A DNA stretch of 64,000 nucleotides from Silene latifolia (taxonomy: Eukaryota; Streptophyta; Magnoliopsida; Caryophyllales; Caryophyllaceae), in NCBI RefSeq assembly GCF_048544455.1, contig NC_133537.1, positions 14,259,541-14,323,540 on the forward strand. Direction: 5' to 3'. The notes beneath the pieces were generated by a model that had not been told where the DNA came from, ran no database searches, and saw nothing but the letters and a program-made list of their open reading frames with translations. How positions within the stretch are numbered: the stretch's first letter is position 1; every line of letters begins with the position of its first letter. This document shows, piece after piece, positions 55,937 through 64,000 of this stretch. A program made the position numbers and the translations under genes.

Positions 55937-56701
55937 ATGGTTTGTAAAAAGACGGCAAATTATTTGCATAGAAAATCAACCGTCTTTAAACGCGCTAAGG
56001 AACTTTCCACGCTTTGCGACGTCGACGTTTTGTTGATCTTGTACGATCCTGATTCGCCCAATATTCCAGAAACATGGTGTTCTCGATCCGATCCTGGTAC
56101 CGTCATCGACAAGTTCTATGCGAAGAATAAGCCGAATCGGAACAAGGAAGTTAACCCCCCGCGCGCTAAGAATGATGATCAGTTTCTTCAGAAATTAGGG
56201 TTTGGTGAGTTGAAGGATTTGAATTCAGTTTTGGCGGCAAAAATTGAATCTGTGAATCAGAGGATTAATTTGATCAAGGAAGGTAATAAAGTTCAGGATT
56301 TGATTGATTTTGGTAAAACTGGTTATATTGATTTCAATGATGGATTGTATGTTGATGATTTGGGTTGTCAAGGGAATAATTTGGCGGACTCCAGTTCTCG
56401 ATTTGTGGATGATGTTACTGAATTCAAGTTCAGTAATGGGATCAACGATGGTAATGAATTAGGGTTTAGTAATTTGTCCGAAAATCTGAATTTTGGTTTC
56501 GGATTTGATGGTAAAATTGATTATATTGATTACAATGATGGATTGAATGTTGGTGATTTGGGGTTTCAAGATACTGATGATCTCATGATTGATATTTCTG
56601 ATTTGAATGAGATCAAATTTGTTGAAGATGACTTGCAGTTGATCAATCGACTAGCGACCATCCAAGATGTTGCTTCTGCCACGGAATTCTTATGCTATTG
56701 A
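55937..56701 (+). CDS. Type I MADS-box protein (AGL-like), shortened domain
   Basis: Intronless, 254 residues, as is usual for type I MADS genes, many of which act in female gametophyte or endosperm development. The MADS homology covers residues 4-45: RKSTVFKRAKELSTLCDVDVLLILY, i.e. the helix and first strand, followed by PETWCSR as in the AGL80-type group. The basic N-terminal arm of about 15 residues that contacts the DNA minor groove is missing, and no in-frame upstream ATG is seen. A helical segment lies at 84-115. The C-terminal part has an internal duplication, YIDFNDGLYVDDLG (130-143) and YIDYNDGLNVGDLG (196-209). TATA and leader look real. It could be a functional divergent member or a decaying copy. 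Confidence 0.78.
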   Translation: MVCKKTANYLHRKSTVFKRAKELSTLCDVDVLLILYDPDSPNIPETWCSRSDPGTVIDKFYAKNKPNRNKEVNPPRAKNDDQFLQKLGFGELKDLNSVLAAKIESVNQRINLIKEGNKVQDLIDFGKTGYIDFNDGLYVDDLGCQGNNLADSSSRFVDDVTEFKFSNGINDGNELGFSNLSENLNFGFGFDGKIDYIDYNDGLNVGDLGFQDTDDLMIDISDLNEIKFVEDDLQLINRLATIQDVASATEFLCY

Positions 56702-56988
56702 TCACATACAGTAATTTTCTTGATATTTTTGTAATTACACAAAGATTAGTGAAGATCATTGTGATTTTTGTAATGCTGAGTTTTCTGTTAAGTTTAGTTA
56801 ACTCGATTTTGTTATTGATATATGAAGTACATGATTAAATTGTAATGATCAAGTTTATTTTTACTTGGTACTTGAATAAAACTTCTATTCTTTGTAGATG
56901 TTTATGTTTGTGTACAGTTGAGCATTAGTCTTCTTACATTGCTTGTTCGTATTATTTGAACATGTAATTAATTATCCGTATAACATTA
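56702..56988 (+). other. MADS gene 3' flank
   Basis: T-rich probable 3' UTR and spacer, nothing else seen. Confidence 0.4.
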
Positions 56989-56991
56989 GTC

Positions 56992-57165
56992 AAAGTACCT
57001 GACGGGTTCTTGTCCCATAACAACCGAATCATCCTAGCTGGCGATGGCACTCATCGTTTCCCCCCAGCTGGTGGTTTTGGCAAAATTTCTTGTTCTGCTG
57101 TTACAGGACTGAACAGTGGAATACATGATGCTCATAATATTGCTTGGAAAGAAAAAGACCTTTCA
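56992..57165 (+). pseudogene. Fragment of an FAD-dependent monooxygenase gene
   Basis: The plus strand reads NRIILAGDGTHRFPPAGGFG (57022-57081) and then, after an intron-like tail ending TGTTACAG (57106), LNSGIHDAHNIAWK. This is the conserved GDAAH-PP-GGxG-MNxGxxDAxNLAWK motif of UbiH/phenol-hydroxylase-type flavoprotein monooxygenases, which binds FAD. Only this part is present and most of the intron is missing, so it is an orphan fragment. Confidence 0.7.
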
Positions 57166-57317
57166 TAAAATAATACGGAGTATTTTCAACAAAAAATAAC
57201 GACATAAATATAAATGAAGAAAATCCCAGTCAAATTAGCCTTTTGGTAACCGCGCAAAAGCAAATGTGGCACTCGGAGTTGATGGAGGAAAACTAACTAT
57301 TTGAAAACTTTGGTTAC

Positions 57318-57939
57318 TTATCTTTTGCCCATTTTAGCGTTCTTACTCGTTGGAGTCGACCTTTTAATATAATTCTTTCCCTTCCCCTTTCCCTTTCCCT
57401 TTAGATTATTAGCTTTCTTCTGCATTCCATGCTGCCTAGCATCCTTCTTCATTCTTCTATCAACAAGAACTTTCCCTTTCCCGGGTCTAACCTGAACCCC
57501 TTTCTTCGCAACAACCTTCTCCTTACCCGGTTTTTTAGGTGTGGCCTTCTTATAAAGTTGGTCAATCATCCTCCGCTTTGAACGATCATTGATATCAGTT
57601 TGGTCAGCAATACTATCCGCTTTCTTTCTTACCTTTTCTAAATTCCTCATAGCCACCCTCTTCTTTCTCGCTTTGGCTTCCGCTACCTTTTTAGCAGGCC
57701 GCTTATCATACGCTCTAAAATCATCCTGTATGCACTTCGGCAAAGCCTCAAGATCATCATCAAACATCCACTTGTTGTAAGCCATGTCTTCCATTTCTTG
57801 TCGCTTCCTTTTGTTTCCAAACATTTTCCTTCCGATTGCTCTCAGTTCTGCCTTTGTGTCAGAATCGTACTCAGATTCATCATCCGATGATGAACTGTCA
57901 CTTGAATTACCAGGAGCAGGGACCACCTCCAAGTCATAC
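57318..57939 (-). pseudogene. SPB1: Last exon of an SPB1-type rRNA 2'-O-methyltransferase, orphan
   Basis: The 200-residue product matches the Spb1 C-terminal domain of the nucleolar 60S-biogenesis methyltransferase. A Ser/Asp/Glu-rich stretch (10-26) is followed by AIGRKM, MAYNKWMFDD (50-59), the very conserved RPAKKVAEAKARKKRVAMR (78-96), ADSIADQTDINDRSKRRMI (105-123) and the basic GKGKVLVDRRMKKDAR tail. The exon begins right after a splice acceptor (TTACAG/GTATGACTTGG at 57940). There is no ATG before residue 37, and the FtsJ methyltransferase exons are absent from the DNA upstream. About 25 residues are also missing between MFDD and RPAKK. An orphan last exon, still open. Confidence 0.8.
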
Positions 57940-57965
57940 CTGTAAGTATATTCTCGTCCACTATG

Positions 57966-58179
57966 AATTTTCTAGGGCGACTGGTAATAAGAGAGAACCC
58001 GTTACATAATTTTCTTACGGAGTAAATGTTCCTCTACAACGTAACCGGCATGCCATACTTGGTAGAGTATATTATTATGATGACATTGATTAAAATACCC
58101 CCACAGATACTAAAAAAGAATTGTGTACAAATAACTGGGACAGAAGAAATCACGTGCACGATATTATAATGACATGATA
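57966..58179. other. Spacer
   Basis: No remaining SPB1 exons or other genes seen. Confidence 0.4.
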
Positions 58180-58271
58180 CTCCCTCCGTCCCAGTCAATA
58201 GTTTACTTTCGCTTTATTTTCCCCTCACAAAACAAAGTAAATATAAACCATTACTGGGACATAGGAAATAG
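58180..58271. mobile_element. Stowaway-like MITE, about 92 bp
   Basis: CTCCCTCCGTCCCAGTCAATAG at the left, preceded by TA, pairs with ATTACTGGGACATAGGAAATAG at the right, followed by TA. Confidence 0.75.
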
Positions 58272-58619
58272 TAAATCTTAAAAGGTAAGACTTTTAATAG
58301 AATGAAAACAATATTATTATCGATATCAAGCGATGAGCAATTTTAATTGCCCATGCATAATAATAAGAATAAAATATGAGAGACGGGCCACGATGTACAT
58401 AAGAATATGACGGTCCCTTGAGAAGCGAAGGATGCCTCCTCTTTAAGCAGTGCCTTTTCAACGTTAGTTTTGTCGTTTTGTTGGTGTCTCAAGATACGAG
58501 TCTTTAAGTATAATAATTATGATAATCTAAAGACTATAAGAATACCGTCTTATTCAAGGTAGTTTACCTAAATAAAACTGAATTACCTATTACTAATACT
58601 CTCACTTGACTTTCTTAGT

Positions 58620-58788
58620 ATCTTATGTCTCCCAATATTTCTATAAGTTAAGTTTAAATTCAAGTCAGCTCTTATAAGTTCAATTCAACTTCAATAAGTT
58701 CAAGTCAGCTCTTATAAATTCAATATAACTTCATTCTATATGTTCATTTCAGCAAAATTAAGTGCGTGTAAAAGACCAGGGCCTTAAA
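58620..58788. mobile_element. Tourist-like MITE relic
   Basis: TCAAGTCAGCTCTTATAA repeats and the right end AAAGACCAGGGCC followed by TTA recall the element at 11353-14562. The left end is decayed. Confidence 0.45.
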
Positions 58789-58825
58789 GTATTATTACAT
58801 CATAATCACAGGATATTACAAACAG

Positions 58826-58855
58826 GCCCGGGCATCGCTCGAGCATTAAATCTAG
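58826..58855 (+). mobile_element. Helitron 3' end
   Basis: GCCCGGGC-ATC-GCTCGAGC, an imperfect stem with C-to-T changes, then ATTAAAT and CTAG (58852-58855) before T. The element extends to the left, towards the two gene fragments at 56992-57939. Confidence 0.6.
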
Positions 58856-61089
58856 TATTATGTTAAAGCAACAACCATCAGCCTATTCATATGCCACGTG
58901 TCATTTGCTGTATTTCTAACAAATATGATACTGTTTCCTAAACTGAAGCCTAGATATTCGGGATATATCTAATCAACTAGGTATGATATATTTAATATTG
59001 TTTGTCATTTATACAAATATATAATTTGCTATCCATTTATACAAACTAACTAATCAAGTCGTCACTTATCCATATAATACGAAATCTTAAACTTTAATAA
59101 CGACAATAATATATGATGTTTCCTAACTCAATTAAAAATCATCCTAAAATTTCGTTTACAGCTTATACCATCTTAAAAATTCGTTTTCAACTTATTTCCC
59201 TAGATTTTACAACCTACATCTTAGGATATTTGTTCAATTACGATTTTAGGATAATTTTTGAGTATCTTTTAAAGAATATACTAATTAAGTTTTAAATCTG
59301 ACTAATTAAGATTAGAATATACATATGCTGATATTTTTGAATACTTTTAAGAATTCTCCCGTAAGTTTCAAAAAAAAATCTTACTTTAAATCATATTATC
59401 CTAAACTTTTCATAAATTAAAAATCATATAATTTAATCATAATTATTTTAATCATCATAATTCAAAATTAGCAACTAATAACTAATGATTATCAATTTGT
59501 CATCTTATTTGGCCCCAATAAAATTTTAAATTTTTAAAAATGACAGGTTAAAAATCCTAAAGTAAGATATTAGAAAGTGCATAAAATTGAACAAAACGAA
59601 ATTTAAGCCTTGATTCTTGATTCTGGAAAGATAATAGCATACAATCCTTTCCAAATTTACTACGGTATGATTTTTGTAGAGAAGGAACTTAGCAAATACG
59701 AAGTATAAGTGAATAACAATTGTTTTCGGGAAAAAAAATGCATGTTATCTTCTGCCATTTTTAGCCACTAATATCCATTTTTTTAGCTTTAATAATTAAT
59801 ATCATCAAGAGTATTAGACTATTAGGACTTAGTATCCCCGCAGTGTATCGATTAATTGTTACTCTTTCTGATCTTCTGTTACTTTGAAGTTTGAACACAT
59901 ATAATATGTGTGCGAAATTGTCCACTACGATCATATGGTTATTTTCAAACGCCACCCACCTTCGACCACCATCATCTCGCCGCACCATCATGTTTTCGCC
60001 TCTGCCACACGTATAGGCTATGCCAATTGTCCATGGTAACTATTGGAATTGATCATATACTTAATGAGGTCAGCACTACGATCATGTACTTACTACTGCG
60101 GGATGTTGTTCATCTTAATTTTGTCATTGTATTGGATGAAAACCCGAGATCCATATTATTCGCACGTGGGTCACCTCTCACGAATAGAAAATGACCTTCA
60201 GTATATCACCACTATAAAATATGTGAAATAAATGAAATGAAACCCAACTATCAACTTAATATGTCTTTACATCTGTCATACAAATAGGTCACTGGGTTTA
60301 GACTTAGTAAATAGGTCAACCCGATCGAATTCTGATCGGATTAGTTCGAGCTAAGTCATCTTGGGTTTGCAAGAATTATAGTCGAGTCTGGGTCATCTTC
60401 GGATAAGCTATTTTCAAGTTATTTAGTGACAATAGACCGTATGCAACAATAAACAATAGGATCGTATAATATTTAATCGGGTTAATTCATATTATAAATT
60501 GCAATATTAACAAACTTATGTTTTAAATTAAGATTCTCTCTCTGTTTTTTTTTAAACCAATCTTTCAAGCCAATGAGTCATTGTCAAAATCGTATCTCAT
60601 AAACAACTATGACGAGTAAGTTTGCTACTAATCATAAATTTTGACTCTTTCACTAAATCAAAGTGCGTCGTTTAACGAAAGAAGCAAAAGACAATATTTC
60701 ATTACCTTGAAATAATCTTACTTTATTTTGATATTGGGTTTTACAAAAAAAAAATAGAAATAAATATAATTTGCTAAAATTTCTCAAGTAATTATTACAT
60801 AATATATTTCAGATCATGAGTAATAGATAATATAAAATTATTAAAAATTCAATTTGGATACTTAGTATTATTTTCAATTTTTATAAGTTCGAGTAACTTT
60901 ATAAAAATTATCTAACAACTAATGCAAAACATTATGACAATGAAACGTAATGAGTAAATAAGCTAAGGTGTTAGCAAAAAAAAATTATCTCAAATCCCCC
61001 ATTTTAAATCATCTCAAATTAACTGTGTTGCATGACATAATGATTAACAATGTTGAGAGGTAAGTGGTAACATGATTCAATGACAACTT
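58856..61089. other. Anonymous AT-rich intergenic DNA
   Basis: No gene recognised. 60240-60420 has GGGTTTAGAC, GGTCAACCCGA and GGGTCATC phrases like a decayed hAT-type repeat. Short frames near 59910 and 60043 lack known domains. Confidence 0.35.
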
Positions 61090-61450
61090 AAAAAGCGAAT
61101 GAATGGGCGGGGTTGCTGGTGGGAGGTCGTGATATGGGAGATGTCGTGATGGGTGGGTAGTGATGGGGTGAGGAGTCGCATAAGATTACGAGAAGGATTA
61201 TGGATCATGGATGGGTTTGGGTTGGGAAGGTGGTTCTGCTGGAGGCATGGTGGGGGATGTAGGGGATGGTGGAGGCAGGATGTGTTAGGATATGAATTGC
61301 TGGGTGTTGGTTAGGTGGGGGCAGAGTTGGGTTTGGGGGGGGGGGGGGGCAGGGAGCAAGAAGTAGGGGGGGTTAGGACTTGGGAGGGATGTCGTGGTTC
61401 GAGGTATTAGGTGCGGTTACGCTGCGGTGGAGGGTCCGCTGGTATGTCTT
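61090..61450. repeat. G-rich, strand-asymmetric tract with a G15 run
   Basis: About 360 bp in which the plus strand is dominated by G-runs (GGGCGGGG, GGTGGGAGG, GATGGGTGGG, GTGGGGG) with very few C. It includes an uninterrupted run of G near 61336-61350. No coding sequence. G-quadruplex formation is plausible. Confidence 0.8.
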
Positions 61451-61804
61451 GAGGTAGTCGGTCAGTTGACGAACACTATTTCCAAACGATAGTGGATGAG
61501 AGGGGAAATGAGAGAGAATTTAGAGAACTGATTAGAGAAGAAACAATAAGGGTAGTATGATAAATAAAAAGCAAGGTTACAACAATGAGTATAATCAAAT
61601 CTATATTGCGTAAATAAACAAATTATAAAATTTACAATAATTATATATCCACTTTTCAAATTTCACGTCTCACAAGTTTGAAAATTCGAGAGAAAAAGGA
61701 GTATTTCAAAAGTTTAATAGGGTAGACAAAAGTGTATGGGTAGACAAAGTAACATTGATTAGTCTAGTTTAGTATGGGTCAATAAGGTTATTTTGATGGT
61801 TAAT
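61451..61804. other. Spacer
   Basis: Nothing recognisable. Confidence 0.35.
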
Positions 61805-63152
61805 TGATAGGTTGAGAAGCATTTTAGTGGATTTTGTTGCATATGTCTCTTATGTTGGGTTGGTTATGACTTGTGTGTTTTTATGGGATAATTGGATTGA
61901 TTTATTGTTATGTATGGAGAGGGCTTCTTTAGAGGTTGGTATTGGGCTAAAGATGTCATGTGAGTGTGGATTTTAATGCAAGTCAAAGCCCAAAGATTAA
62001 GGTCAAAGCAAGGAAGCATCACAAGGAAGTGCCACTCGAAGTGGCAAAATGCCACTTGGAGTGGCAAAACAAAGACTCTTGAACTTCTAGCCACTTAGAG
62101 TGGCAAAATGCCACTTGGAGTGGCTGAGCATTGGATTCCGCATTGTATTCCAACAAGTCCTTAATTCTCTTTTATTTTGGCAATTATGCTCATACTTTAT
62201 GAGACTTTATGAGGATGCTCTTTGAAGACCTATATAAGGAGATGTTGTTGATCAATTTCATAGACTTTTACATACTTTCTCTACCTCTTTAATCATTAGA
62301 ATACATAAACAATTTCCAATTTCAAGTTTGTTTTTATTATTTGTATGGAGGGCTAAGTTCTACATCTTGGAACAAGTTCTTGAAGCCAATTTAGTTATTG
62401 AATTGTAAGACTCTTATTCTATTTCTATTTCATTGTTTGAATATCAAGTTTAATTTGGATTATTGTTGGTTTGTTTCTTATACATCTAGAATGATCAACT
62501 AGTTGTTATTATTTAATTAACCATTGCTAGATTAGGTGAATGAATCTTTTGTTTGTTTACCTATTCCGTTGTAGCAATTATAATTCATCAAGTAGTATGC
62601 TAATTCATCATTGTTGAGTTATGAATGATTAAACTTGTATGAATCAAAGTGGAGCATCGCTTGTATTCTTCATTCATTCATCTTTGCTAAATTCCATCGC
62701 TATATTCTACAATTTTGACACGATTAAGCGCTTGACTAAATTGACAACATTGTAAGGGTTATTTGTTTACGCTTGTAGCTATAACTAAAATTATGTGGAA
62801 TTAGAAGTCGACAACTTCATAGCAAAGTATTCAATAAAGAAATAGATTAAAAGAGTCAATTATCAATTCATAACTAGTTGGTGGAAATTACTTGGTCCAA
62901 GAATTATTCTCATCATTTGTTTACATTTTCAATTACTTATATTGTTTTTACATTTTCATTGCCTTAGATTATTACTTTAGTAGACTTGAGTCAATCAACA
63001 TTCAAAACCCCCCAATTGGTTACTTAACTTTGCACACATTTAATCAACATTAACACCTTCCTCGTGGGATCGACCCCTACTTACACTAGCTACTAGTTTG
63101 AGTTTGTAGTGGATAAAAATACTAATTTGGAGACTCACGACAAGTCTAGCCA
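61805..63152 (+). repeat. 5' LTR of an Athila-like Ty3/gypsy element
   Basis: The likely start is TGATAGG at 61805 and the end is AAGTCTAGCCA at 63152, compatible with the TGATAAG and CCTATCA ends of the solo LTR at 13062. It contains four GCCACTYGRAGTGGC palindromes (62031-62124), TATATAAG at 62231 and GGGATCGACCCCTACTTAC near 63067. The start is less certain than the end because no second LTR is in the window. Confidence 0.7.
62031..62124. repeat. Four GCCACTNNNAGTGGC palindromes
   Basis: Copies at 62031-62045, 62051-62065, 62090-62104 and 62110-62124, arranged as two pairs. They lie about 105 bp upstream of the TATATAAG box. Confidence 0.9.
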
Positions 63153-63157
63153 AATTT

Positions 63158-63175
63158 TGGCGCCGTTGCCGGGGA
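63158..63175 (+). promoter_or_regulatory. Primer binding site, tRNA-Asp type
   Basis: TGGCGCCGTTGCCGGGGA, 5 bp after the LTR end, is an 18-base complement to the 3' end of plant tRNA-Asp(GUC), the usual primer of Athila-type elements. Confidence 0.9.
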
Positions 63176-63247
63176 AAGGCTATTGTTTGTTTATTTTGTG
63201 CAATTTTTATTTATTTATTTCTCAATTTTATTTTAAGTGTTTGGTTT

Positions 63248-63748
63248 ATGCCGAACACCCGTTCTACTAACAAGAAATTGTTGCATTTTGATCCAGAATT
63301 GGAGAGAACTCTTTTTCGTGTTAGAAGAGAGATAAGGCGAAAACTTCAATTCGACAATCAAGACAAAAAGGAGGAGAAAGAAAACATCAAAATGGTAAGA
63401 GAAACCCGAACCTTGAGGGAGCTCACTGCTCCCGATCTCACTCAACAACCTTTATGCATCACTTTTCCGGCCTTGGCGGAAGGCACCACATTTGAATTGA
63501 AGTCGGGTTTGATCCACTTACTACCCGCATTCCATGGGTTAAGTGGTGAGGATCCAAACAAGCATTTGTCGGAATTTCATGTGGTATGCACTAGCATGAA
63601 ACCAAATGGCGTCACCGAAGAGCAAATCAAGTTGAGAGCATTCCCGTTCTCACTCAAAGACACCGCTCGTGATTGGTTGTACTACCTTCCACCGGGTAGT
63701 ATCACCACTTGGGCTCTAATGAAGAAGGCGTTCCTTGAAAAGTATTTC
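63248..63748 (+). CDS. Athila-like gag, 5' part, cut by an LTR insertion
   Basis: An ATG begins an open frame with PNTRSTNKK, then LRELTAPDLTQQPLCITFP and the gag domain FHGLSGEDPNKHLSEFHVVC, LRAFPFSLKDTARDWLYYLPPGSITTWALMKKAFLEKYF. This is the standard N-terminal half of Athila/Tat-type gag. After the codon for Phe at 63746-63748 the frame enters a foreign LTR (TGTAACACCCCC), so the remainder lies outside the window or is lost. Confidence 0.88.
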
Positions 63749-64000
63749 TGTAACACCCCCGCACACCAGGATGCCTTACCAAGGACCATTCTAGTGTAAG
63801 ACGGTGTTACCATCTCGGTTTCCCGAGGGAGTAGATCAAATTAGACAACTAAAGAACAATCATCCATTATTAACATGTCTTATAAAATACAGCTTACTAC
63901 AATGTCTTTATAATAAAAGTACAACCATGACACTAATGACACTGCCTCTCTAGAACGGTAGCGTGATGACTCGATCCCTCCAATCCTAGCTGCCACAATC
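63749..64000. mobile_element. LTR of a further element inserted in gag (runs off the window)
   Basis: TGTAACACCCCC starts inside the gag frame. GCCTTACCAAGGACCATT and CACCGTC/CCATCTCGGTTTCCCGAGG correspond, reverse-complemented, to the end of LTR B (10800-10889: CCTCGGATAACCGAGATGG, GGTCTTGGTAAGGC). The same family is therefore present at both sides of the window. The other end and the target duplication are not in view. Confidence 0.75.

Noticed and set aside
55818..56036. Upstream overlapping open frame with a heptad repeat (LANQIIF) in the MADS leader
   Set aside because: It starts with TTG, not ATG, and simply reads through the 21-bp DNA repeats. Unlikely to be translated in a plant.
59910..60231. 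Overlapping 94- and 62-codon plus frames
   Set aside because: No conserved motif, AT-rich desert, no promoter or splice context.

Overview
This window is nuclear DNA of a flowering plant. It has intron-containing plant genes (actin-depolymerizing factor, a KSPKK-tailed histone H2A, histone H2B, a type I MADS-box gene), and most of the rest is plant transposable elements: Ty3/gypsy of Tat and Athila type, Ty1/copia, Stowaway, Tourist, Mutator and hAT MITEs, and Helitron ends. LTRs carrying repeated ACTCGACCGAGT-type palindromes make me suspect Caryophyllales, perhaps Caryophyllaceae. That is a guess from repeat style, not a proven assignment. I see no bacterial-type operon, CRISPR array, rRNA or tRNA gene.

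Layout. 99-2673 (-): a complete three-exon ADF gene. 2957-5380: a foldback MITE, then a dimeric satellite with a period of about 315 bp. 5381-15880: nested LTR and MITE debris. A 3.4-kb solo LTR (7424-10796, TSD CTTAT) sits inside a solo LTR (6095-10889, TSD CATTG), inside an older LTR. Next to it a Tourist-like element (11353-14562) has been hit by a Mutator MITE (TSD TTTATTATA) and a 1.4-kb solo LTR (TSD GCTCT). 16040-16945: the same satellite again, carrying a SINE-like insertion. 17527-18086 (+): histone H2A.W-type gene. 18087-26019: mostly anonymous intergenic DNA with an LTR, a Helitron end and MITEs. 26020-26430 (-): histone H2B, convergent with H2A. Both histone promoters carry a near-consensus plant histone Type I element (hexamer plus octamer).

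27890-50636 is one nested insertion. A Stowaway-type MITE was entered by a Ty1/copia element (27895-50631, TSD AAAAC). The 3' LTR of that element was then split by a 16.6-kb Tat-lineage Ty3/gypsy element (33938-50520, TSD ACCGT). The Tat element has near-identical 2.4-kb LTRs, a tRNA-Arg primer site, gag, broken pro-pol with two RNase H domains, integrase, and an antisense two-exon gene with its own promoter.

50637-64000: several MITEs, a large foldback, two Helitron 3' ends, an intronless type I MADS-box gene (55937-56701), two orphan gene fragments (an FAD monooxygenase motif and the last exon of an SPB1-type rRNA methyltransferase), a G-rich tract, and the 5' LTR, tRNA-Asp primer site and gag of an Athila-like element. 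That gag is cut at 63749 by yet another LTR that runs off the window.

No multi-gene pathway is encoded. The cellular genes are independent housekeeping or regulatory loci in a repeat-rich region. The most interesting signals are the antisense gene of the Tat element, whose promoter resembles its own LTR promoter; a recurring layout of duplicated short palindromes upstream of the TATA box in many unrelated LTRs; and a systematic CTG/CG difference between LTR copies that may be a sequencing artefact.
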